NCBI GenBank assembly: GCA_903901875.1 | Contig: CAIUSO010000151.1 | Coordinates: 1 to 64,000, forward strand | Source of the DNA: an uncultured Geobacteraceae bacterium | Lineage (GTDB): Bacteria; Desulfobacterota; Desulfuromonadia; Geobacterales; Pseudopelobacteraceae | Length of the DNA: 64,000 nt | Reading direction: 5' to 3' | Shown here: positions 58,197 to 64,000 of the stretch, piece by piece | Layout of the letters: each line of letters opens with the position of its first letter | How positions within the stretch are numbered: position 1 is the first letter of the stretch | Translations under genes and position numbers: made by a program | Notes under the pieces: model-generated | The model's input: only the letters and a program-made list of their open reading frames with translations | Database searches by the model: none | What the model was told of the DNA's origin: nothing

Positions 58197-58838
58197 TCAG
58201 CGTTGAAAACCAATAAGTAACCGACCATCCTCATCACGCCACCGAAGCCACCCCAACCGGGACGGCTCCACCATCACCATCACCCAGTCGTTTTCCCGTT
58301 TCAGCACCCTGAACTGCTGCCGTGGCTGCATGGTTCCGATGGAATCTCCATTCGGCATCGAGAGCAGCCGATAGTAGCGGGGTTGCAGTCCGGGCAACAG
58401 GCGACAGGGGTGTTGCTTCAAAAAAAGATCCCATGCCTGGTACTGACCCGCCTCCTCCGGCTTTACCCACCCTTCATGGCCGGCATCATCAAAGAGAATC
58501 CGAAACCACCCCCCCTTACGGGCAGTAACAATGAAGGGTGCCGACTTCTCCCCACTGCCGAAGAGCCACTCAACTCCGGAGACCGTGGCTCCGTTCAGCA
58601 CGCCAACCCGCAACAATCCCGGTTCCTCATATAACGGAAGCAACAAGGGTTCGTGCTCTGCCGGAATCAGGCCGACGAAGAAAAGCACCCCGATACCTGC
58701 ATAGGGACGCATGGGAGTGGCCGTCACGGCGGCACCCGCCGAAATGGCTACGCAGACGGTGAGAAGCAGTGACACCAGACAGAGACGAAAGGAGAGCACG
58801 TTAGTCAAAGAGTTTCCGAAGCCGCTCCAGATAGTCAT
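58197..58838 (-). CDS. Exported SH3-like domain protein, function unknown
   Basis: A protein of about 213 residues with an N-terminal hydrophobic segment (LSFRLCLVSLLLTVCVAISAGA) that looks like a signal peptide. Two SH3-like stretches follow: KGGWFRILFDDAGHEGWVKPEE and MQPRQQFRVLKRENDWVMVMVEPSRLGWLRW, of the kind found in cell-wall-associated proteins. The start at 58838 has AGG upstream and overlaps the cupin gene by 38 bases; the frame is open to 58922. No specific function can be given. Confidence 0.6.
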   Translation of the reverse strand: MTIWSGFGNSLTNVLSFRLCLVSLLLTVCVAISAGAAVTATPMRPYAGIGVLFFVGLIPAEHEPLLLPLYEEPGLLRVGVLNGATVSGVEWLFGSGEKSAPFIVTARKGGWFRILFDDAGHEGWVKPEEAGQYQAWDLFLKQHPCRLLPGLQPRYYRLLSMPNGDSIGTMQPRQQFRVLKRENDWVMVMVEPSRLGWLRWRDEDGRLLIGFQR

Positions 58839-59268
58839 GAACCTGCGGATCGCCCTCTTCGGGTGCCCAGGTCCCCTTTTCCTCCTCACGGAGCGGCAGG
58901 TAGGGGCCAGCCTTGGCTTCATAGAAGATGGTACCGGACTCCAGACTCAGGGCCGTATGGAATACACCGTGGGGAATATCGGCCGCCAGATTACCGCCGC
59001 CATGTGAAAGGAGCACCGTCTCGGCAACCTCACCGGCATCGGTAAAGATCACAATACCGAGCCGCCCCCCCATCAGGATAAATGCTTCGTCCTTCTCCGG
59101 GTCAAGGTGGCGGTGGGGTCTGATATATGAAGCCGGTTCTATGGCATTGAGCAGACGATGACATCGGGAGGAATCCGAGACATGGATATTAAAATTCTTC
59201 CGCTGCCTCGGATTCTGTTTCGCCTCCCCAACCACCTGCGCCAGCAGTTCTCGATTGACAATGTGCAT
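58801..59268 (-). CDS. WbuC-like cupin-fold metalloprotein
   Basis: A 155-residue cupin. The metal motif is SYIRPHRHLDPEKDEAFILMGGRLGIVIF with two His and a Glu, and the second motif is IPHGVFHTALSLESGTIFYEAKAGPY. The RHLDPEKDE string is typical of the WbuC family, often near polysaccharide or lipopolysaccharide genes. Its stop lies in the following exported-protein gene and its ATG directly follows the VOC gene stop. Confidence 0.8.
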   Translation of the reverse strand: MHIVNRELLAQVVGEAKQNPRQRKNFNIHVSDSSRCHRLLNAIEPASYIRPHRHLDPEKDEAFILMGGRLGIVIFTDAGEVAETVLLSHGGGNLAADIPHGVFHTALSLESGTIFYEAKAGPYLPLREEEKGTWAPEEGDPQVHDYLERLRKLFD

Positions 59269-59622
59269 CTAACGGTCCACCAGAGCCATCATATTGCCGT
59301 CAAAATCCTGCACAACCGCCATCTTACCCCAGGGACTGGACTCCAGCGGTTCCACAAAGTGAACGCCGCCGCCCGTGAGCTTTTCACACAGTGCAACAAT
59401 ATTTTCGACCGTGAGGGTCAGACCGGTATGCCTTCCGATCAGACTTCGAGCGTCCTCATGGAGTGCCAGTGACACACCAAGTGTGGTCACGGCACCGGGA
59501 AAAAACTCCATCAGCATCTCGCTCTGACCGGCTACCGGCAGACCGAGCAGATCCGCATAAAACGTTTTGGCACGGGTAAGGTCCGTAACAAATATCACGA
59601 TGTTTTTGAGTGTAATTGCCAT
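59269..59622 (-). CDS. VOC-family (glyoxalase/bleomycin resistance fold) protein
   Basis: A 117-residue single VOC protein. NIVIFVTDLTRAKTFYADLLGLPV at the start and VVQDFDGNMMALVDR at the end are the paired beta-alpha-beta-beta-beta ends of the fold. The substrate is unknown; metal ligands typical of glyoxalase I are only partly present. It lies 10 bases downstream of hemE. Confidence 0.8.
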   Translation of the reverse strand: MAITLKNIVIFVTDLTRAKTFYADLLGLPVAGQSEMLMEFFPGAVTTLGVSLALHEDARSLIGRHTGLTLTVENIVALCEKLTGGGVHFVEPLESSPWGKMAVVQDFDGNMMALVDR

Positions 59623-59632
59623 GGCCCCCCCG

Positions 59633-60655
59633 TTACTTCTGCGACAGGCGATGGACGCACTCTACCATGAAGATGGCATTTGCCGGTGGAACTGTGGGCA
59701 GGATACCATGTCCCAGGTTGAAAATGTGTCCGGGACGGCCGGCGTTTTCTTCAAGCACCCGTTTCACTTCCCGCTCGATGATTTCCGGTGTGGCATAGAG
59801 CACCGTTGGGTCCAGATTCCCCTGAACGGCCATCTCCGGGCCGATTAAATCCCGTGCCTCGCCAAGGTTCACATGCCAGTCAAGTCCCATGACATCCCCC
59901 CCTGCCTTTTTAACCGTGTTAAGCATGGATCCGGAACCCTTGACAAAATGAATGACCGGCGTTTCCAGGCGATTCAGGCCATTGATCAGGCGGGACGTAT
60001 AGGGCATCACATACCGCTCGTAATCGGCGGGAGAGAGAATGCCCCCCCAGGTATCAAAGATCTGGATACACTGGGCACCGGCCGTAATCTGGGCGTTCAG
60101 ATATTCGATACTCATGGAGGTGATCTTCTCCATGAGAGCGGCATAGACCTCGGGGGCGGCATACATCATCCGCTTGATCTGGGCAAAATCCTTGGATCCC
60201 TTACCTTCAACCATATAACAGGCCAGGGTAAAAGGTGCGCCACCGAAGCCGATCAACGGCACTTTTCCCGACAGCTCACGGCGAAGAATTTTGATGGTTT
60301 CCAGCACGTAGGGCACGTCCTGTTCCATCTGGGGAATACGAAGTTTCTCCACATCGGCCATGCTCCTGATCGGGCTCTCAAACACCGGACCTGGCACAAA
60401 ATCAAGCTTCATCCCCATGGGCTCCACCGGAGTCAGGATGTCGGAGAACATAATGGCCGCATCTACGCCGAGAATATCAACGGGCTGAATGGTAACTTCG
60501 GCTGCCAGTTCAGGGGTTTTGCACAATTCCAGGAAGGTGCATTTGGACCGGACCGCCATATATTCCGGCAGGTAACGACCAGCCTGACGCATCAACCATA
60601 CCGGAGTCCGATCAACCGGCTTTCCCCAACAGGCATCAAGAAAACGCATATTCAT
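59633..60655 (-). CDS. hemE: Uroporphyrinogen decarboxylase
   Basis: An enzyme of about 340 residues that converts uroporphyrinogen III to coproporphyrinogen III. PVDRTPVWLMRQAGRYLPEY near the start is the diagnostic motif; PLIGFGGAPFTLACYMVEG and GLDWHVNLGEARDLIG are further family segments. The start at 60655 (MNMRFLDACW) has AGGAG upstream; the frame is open to 60739 but the extra part is not conserved. Confidence 0.95.
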   Translation of the reverse strand: MNMRFLDACWGKPVDRTPVWLMRQAGRYLPEYMAVRSKCTFLELCKTPELAAEVTIQPVDILGVDAAIMFSDILTPVEPMGMKLDFVPGPVFESPIRSMADVEKLRIPQMEQDVPYVLETIKILRRELSGKVPLIGFGGAPFTLACYMVEGKGSKDFAQIKRMMYAAPEVYAALMEKITSMSIEYLNAQITAGAQCIQIFDTWGGILSPADYERYVMPYTSRLINGLNRLETPVIHFVKGSGSMLNTVKKAGGDVMGLDWHVNLGEARDLIGPEMAVQGNLDPTVLYATPEIIEREVKRVLEENAGRPGHIFNLGHGILPTVPPANAIFMVECVHRLSQK

Positions 60656-60759
60656 ATAATTCTCCTCAATAACGCACTCAGGCGTATAAATTGGCACATA
60701 AAACAGTGCATTATAATTGTATCCAGGGTGATACGTCAAACAAATTACGGAGAAGCGGA

Positions 60760-60963
60760 CTATTCCGTCTCAACCAGAAAGCGTCTTTTTCCGTAAACGA
60801 CCCGGTCACCGGGGTATAGCTTGCGCCCCCGGCGAAGTTCAACCTCCCCATTAACGGTGATATACCCTTCGGCAATCATCATTTTTGCTTCACCGCCGGA
60901 AGAGACCGCATTTTCTGCTTTTAAAAAGCTGTCTAACTTTATGAATGGAGTTGTTATCTGCAT
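60760..60963 (-). CDS. Small S4-domain RNA-binding protein
   Basis: A 67-residue protein made of a single S4 domain: IKLDSFLKAENAVSSGGEAKMMIAEGYITVNGEVELRRGRKLYPGDRVVY. It resembles the YaaA/RlbA group, thought to bind RNA of the ribosome or stable RNAs. Its start overlaps the arnD stop by 10 bases, so it is probably cotranscribed with the arn genes, although a functional link is not obvious. Confidence 0.85.
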   Translation of the reverse strand: MQITTPFIKLDSFLKAENAVSSGGEAKMMIAEGYITVNGEVELRRGRKLYPGDRVVYGKRRFLVETE

Positions 60964-61883
60964 GGCTGAACCGTTTCCCCTTCCGCTGAACTCTGAATCG
61001 CCACCGGCATGGCACGCCCTTCCACATATCCCATCCGGAGTTCACAATGGGGAGCCCCGACGCCAAACTCGGCGGCAGCCTCACCAAGGGGAATATATCG
61101 AACCGTACGCTGCGCCAGACGGGCCAGCAGGTCCACAAACTGTTCCTTGAGGGCATTCCCCTCAAGCTCTGCATGGATGGTATGGACGTTCAGTCCCGGC
61201 TTCAGAAGTTGCAGGTACTGAGCGTTGATGGTTTCCGTCGTAATTCCGTTTTCACCAAGAAGTTCATCCATGGTCGGCCAGGTTGACGGGATCTGCAGGG
61301 TACGAAAGCTACGTCCATCCATGATCGGAAAAAAAGGGCATCGACCACGGGAATCGCTGCTGTAGGTCAGCCCCATGGAATCCTGCACTTCAAGGGAGTC
61401 CGCCGTGACCGTCCACCCCGGCGCAGCGGTGGTTTGGGCCGGGGCTCCAAAAATCACCTTAAATGCGCCGTTAGCCAGGCCAAGCTCACGGGCAACATCT
61501 TTTTTGTCGTAGCGGGGCAGGTAATCGTGCCATTTGACATGGTCCCAGCAGTGAATCCCCACCTCGTGCCCCGCCGCTTTCACCGATGCAATGACCTCCG
61601 CCAAATCTTTGGCAATAGCCGGTGCCGGCAGCAGCGTACCGTACAGCATGGTTCGCACGCCGTACATCGATGGTGCCCTGGTACGCATCATTTTTTTCAG
61701 GAACCCCGGATGAAAAATTCGCCGCACCGCTTTACCGGAATTATCGGGGCCGAGGGAGAAATAAAATGTTGCCCGAACACCAAACTGTCGAAGTATTTTC
61801 AGCAGGTTCGGAATACCCTCACGGGTCCCCACATAGGTATCAACATCGACCTTGAAGGCCACAACTGAAGCTGTTTCACCCAT
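60954..61883 (-). CDS. arnD: ArnD-like polysaccharide deacetylase family deformylase
   Basis: A protein of about 309 residues of the polysaccharide deacetylase family. KVDVDTYVGTREGIPNLLKILRQFGVRATFYFSLGPDNSGKA is the ArnD N-terminus with the metal-binding Asp; GHEVGIHCWDHVKWHDYL carries the His ligands. ArnD removes the formyl group from undecaprenyl-phosphate-L-Ara4FN in the inner membrane. It lies behind arnA and arnC. The ATG at 61883 has GAGGGG upstream; a GTG six bases earlier is possible. Confidence 0.88.
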   Translation of the reverse strand: MGETASVVAFKVDVDTYVGTREGIPNLLKILRQFGVRATFYFSLGPDNSGKAVRRIFHPGFLKKMMRTRAPSMYGVRTMLYGTLLPAPAIAKDLAEVIASVKAAGHEVGIHCWDHVKWHDYLPRYDKKDVARELGLANGAFKVIFGAPAQTTAAPGWTVTADSLEVQDSMGLTYSSDSRGRCPFFPIMDGRSFRTLQIPSTWPTMDELLGENGITTETINAQYLQLLKPGLNVHTIHAELEGNALKEQFVDLLARLAQRTVRYIPLGEAAAEFGVGAPHCELRMGYVEGRAMPVAIQSSAEGETVQPCR

Positions 61884-61909
61884 TGGCACCCCTCTCGCTC
61901 GCTGTCATT

Positions 61910-62950
61910 TCAGAGCAGATGCTCAATCTTCTGCCGATCCTCAACCAGATAGAAATCAAGGGTTTTCCGCAGGGCATCATCTATCGTAGTCTTTGGTTCC
62001 CATCCGAGCCGTTCCTTGGCGTTTTTCACTGACGGTACCCGGTTAAGCATATCCTGATACCCTTTGCCATAGTAGCTGTCAGAAGTGACGTCAATAATCC
62101 GGCAGTTTTCAGCTTTTTCCCGATAGGCCGGGTATTCCTTGACCAGGGAGATCAGTTTTTCAGCCAGTTCACGCACTGACAGATCGTTGTGCGGGTTGCC
62201 AATATTGAAAATCCCCCCGCTAGCGGCACCATTTTCGTTGGCAATGATTTTCATCAGACAGTCGATGCCATCTTCGACAAAGGTAAAGGAACGACGCTGA
62301 CCGCCACCGTCAACCAGCTGGATCGGTTCACCGGCAACGATGTTGTAGAGGAACTGGGTCAACACCCGGGAACTCCCCTCTTTGGCGGTGCTGATACTGT
62401 CAAGCTTGGGTCCGATCCAGTTGAAGGGGCGGAACAGGGTGTACTGTAACCCTTCATGATTACCATAGGCATAAATAACCCGGTCCAGCATCTGCTTGGC
62501 ACAGGAGTAAATCCACCGTTCCTTGTTGATGGGGCCAAGCATGAGCGGTGAATTTTCCTCATCAAATTCCCGGTCCGGGCTCATGCCGTACACTTCAGAG
62601 GTTGACGGAAAGATTACCCTCTTCTTATATTTGGCACAGAGGCGAATAATTTTCAGGTTCTCTTCGAAATCGAGTTCAAATACCCGCAGTGGGTCCTTCA
62701 CATAAGTAACCGGCGTGGCAATGGCAACGAGCGGCAGCACCACATCACATTTTTTGATATTATACTCAATCCACTCTTTATTGATGGTTATATCCCCCTC
62801 AAGGAAATGGAAACGGGGATCACCGAGAGAATGTTCCAGTTTGTCACACGCCATGTCCAGCCCGAAGACCTCCCAATCGGTGGTCGCCAGGATCCGCCGG
62901 GTGAGGGTGTTGCCGATAAAACCGTTGACACCAAGTATAAGTACTTTCAC
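61910..62950 (-). CDS. ArnA C-terminal half: UDP-glucuronic acid oxidase/decarboxylase
   Basis: A 346-residue extended short-chain dehydrogenase. MKVLILGVNGFIGNTLTRRIL is the NAD-binding motif; VIFPSTSEVYGM and KERWIYSCAKQMLDRVIYAYG give the catalytic Ser/Tyr/Lys set; LFRPFNWIGPKLDSISTAKEGSSRVLTQF is specific to the ArnA dehydrogenase domain, which makes UDP-4-keto-arabinose from UDP-glucuronate. In enterobacteria this domain is fused to the formyltransferase; here it is a separate gene 39 bases after it. Confidence 0.9.
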   Translation of the reverse strand: MKVLILGVNGFIGNTLTRRILATTDWEVFGLDMACDKLEHSLGDPRFHFLEGDITINKEWIEYNIKKCDVVLPLVAIATPVTYVKDPLRVFELDFEENLKIIRLCAKYKKRVIFPSTSEVYGMSPDREFDEENSPLMLGPINKERWIYSCAKQMLDRVIYAYGNHEGLQYTLFRPFNWIGPKLDSISTAKEGSSRVLTQFLYNIVAGEPIQLVDGGGQRRSFTFVEDGIDCLMKIIANENGAASGGIFNIGNPHNDLSVRELAEKLISLVKEYPAYREKAENCRIIDVTSDSYYGKGYQDMLNRVPSVKNAKERLGWEPKTTIDDALRKTLDFYLVEDRQKIEHLL

Positions 62951-62989
62951 AGTTGCTCCTTATTGATTCGTGGAAATAACAAAGAAAAT

Positions 62990-63901
62990 TCAGGTAAATT
63001 GTAACAATACCGTGGGATACCGGGCCGCAAACTGCACAGCCGATTCTTCCGCCATCCCGCCGGTCTGCACCGTTTTCAGTTCCAGTAGACCGTCACCGGT
63101 ACCCACCAAAAAAGGTTCAGTTGACACGACCTGCCCCGGTTTCGCTGTTCCATGCACCGGCCACGCGCCCCACACCGTAACCGTGGTATCCTCCAGATGG
63201 GTAAACGCACCCGGGTAGGGATGGGTAACTCCCCGTACCAGATTATAAATCTGGACGGCACTTTTTGACCAGTCAATCAGTCCGTCTGCAGGTTTACGGC
63301 CACCATGGTAACTCCCCTGTGCCAAGTCCATCGGAATACGGGGGGCGGTTCCTGCAACCAACCGGGGCCATGAGCGCCTGATAACCGCTACCGCCGCCCC
63401 AGCCAGGGAGGTGAAGACATCAAAGGCTGTGTCGGTAAAGGATATTGTCACCTTTTCCTGGTCAACAATATCGCCGGCATCGGGCTTGGCCGCCATGTAA
63501 TGGAGCGTTGCCCCGCTTTCAGTTTCTCCGTTAATCACCGCCCAGTTGACCGGCACCCTCCCCCGGTATCTGGGCAGATAGGAACCATGAAGGTTCAGCG
63601 CTCCCCGCGTTGCCAGATCAAGGATTCCTGTGTTGATCATATTTCGGTAGTAAAAGGAAAGGATGAAATCGGGAGCGATCCGGGCAACCAGAGCACGGTT
63701 CTCCGGCTCATTGATACTGCTGGTTATGGTGGGGATGGAATGTTTTTCAGCCAGCTCGCGAACCGACTTGAACCAGATTTCCTCACCCGGAGAATCTTCA
63801 TGGGTAAAAACCAGTGCGACATCCGCCCCCTGAAGCAGCAATTCTTCCAGGCAGCCATACCCCACGTTGTGATACGCACAGACCACGATCCGGTTATTCA
63901 T
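62990..63901 (-). CDS. ArnA N-terminal half: UDP-L-Ara4N formyltransferase
   Basis: A protein of about 303 residues of the formyltransferase family. It starts MNNRIVVCAYHNVGYGCLEELL, as ArnA does. GALNLHGSYLPRYRGRVPVNWAVINGETESGATLHYM contains the conserved Asn and His, and KPDAGDIV the catalytic Asp. The C-terminal OB-like domain (WSKSAVQIYNLVRGVTHPYPGAFT) follows. It formylates UDP-L-Ara4N with 10-formyl-THF. The start at 63901 overlaps the arnC stop by 8 bases. Confidence 0.9.
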   Translation of the reverse strand: MNNRIVVCAYHNVGYGCLEELLLQGADVALVFTHEDSPGEEIWFKSVRELAEKHSIPTITSSINEPENRALVARIAPDFILSFYYRNMINTGILDLATRGALNLHGSYLPRYRGRVPVNWAVINGETESGATLHYMAAKPDAGDIVDQEKVTISFTDTAFDVFTSLAGAAVAVIRRSWPRLVAGTAPRIPMDLAQGSYHGGRKPADGLIDWSKSAVQIYNLVRGVTHPYPGAFTHLEDTTVTVWGAWPVHGTAKPGQVVSTEPFLVGTGDGLLELKTVQTGGMAEESAVQFAARYPTVLLQFT

Positions 63902-64000
63902 CGACTGCTGCCCCATGCACACGGCGCACCACGTAACGGGGACGCCGGCGCACTTCCTGATAGATCCGCCCCACGTACTCCCCGACAATACCGATGCCAA
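63894..64000 (-). CDS. arnC: Undecaprenyl-phosphate Ara4FN transferase ArnC (partial)
   Basis: The minus strand up to the window edge reads GIGIVGEYVGRIYQEVRRRP followed by RYVVRRVHGAAVDE and a TAA at 63894-63896. This is the C-terminal end of a GT2 membrane glycosyltransferase of the ArnC/DPM type. ArnC passes L-Ara4FN from UDP to undecaprenyl phosphate. Only 35 codons are visible; the assignment to ArnC over other GT2 enzymes rests on the downstream arnA and arnD genes. Confidence 0.8.
   Translation of the reverse strand, partial: GIGIVGEYVGRIYQEVRRRPRYVVRRVHGAAVDE

Noticed and set aside
59873-60796. Plus-strand open frame of about 307 codons opposite hemE
   Set aside because: It mirrors conserved hemE codons; no binding site or family motif.

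Overview
The window reads as chromosomal DNA of a Geobacter-like delta-proteobacterium (Desulfuromonadia/Geobacterales). The inference rests on gene content and order. A 14-gene nuoA-N operon stands next to hemL and an F0-only atpZ-atpI-atpB-atpE group. There is a recA-pilT-recX-alaS-sensor-argBDFGH block, a NuoF with extra N- and C-terminal Fe-S domains, and a bacteriohemerythrin. No rRNA, tRNA, CRISPR array, prophage or complete insertion sequence was seen. The first 6 kb is more AT-rich than the arg/alaS/leu part.

Layout. 1-6107 (minus strand): translation genes rpsL-rpsG-fusA-tuf-rpsJ-rplC-rplD-rplW, with rplW cut by the window edge. 6108-6556: a gene-free spacer with two sigma70-type promoters facing rpsL and a strongly folded RNA candidate. 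6557-11099 (plus): a complete branched-chain amino-acid ABC transporter (livKHMGF). 11177-13004: a receiver/ATPase regulator, a small zinc-ribbon membrane protein and a bacteriohemerythrin. 13048-15374 (minus): an EamA permease, hpt and prmC. 15452-30595 (minus): the full respiratory complex I operon, with a good promoter and a palindrome at its start and a terminator at its end. 30836-33849 (plus): hemL, then the membrane part of the ATP synthase; no F1 genes are present. 33931-36296 (minus): a fibronectin-III-like lipoprotein, a GspB-like protein and an ExeA-like ATPase. 36303-42078: arginine genes in transcription order argB-argD-argF-argG-argH. 42090-48599: receiver-histidine kinase, alaS, recX, pilT and recA. 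48600-49125: a gene-free stretch with REP/MITE-like repeats. 49126-53103: a chemotaxis receptor, an orphan HicB, mutM, a shortened CinA-like protein and larB. 53330-56573: leuCD, an outer-membrane-type DUF3187-like protein and tatA. 56646-58143: a class I aminotransferase preceded by an alanine-rich leader peptide and terminator. 58197-60655: an SH3-like exported protein, a WbuC-like cupin, a VOC protein and hemE. 60760-64000: an S4-domain protein and the arn genes for L-Ara4N modification of lipid A, with ArnA split into two proteins.

How it fits together. NADH dehydrogenase and the ATP synthase F0 sector form the energy core. The liv transporter, arg genes, leuCD and the aminotransferase supply amino acids, and hemL and hemE belong to tetrapyrrole synthesis. 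The two most promising non-coding signals are the structured RNA upstream of rpsL and the apparent alanine-sensing attenuator upstream of the aminotransferase. All functional statements come from reading the sequence and from family knowledge; no database search was run.
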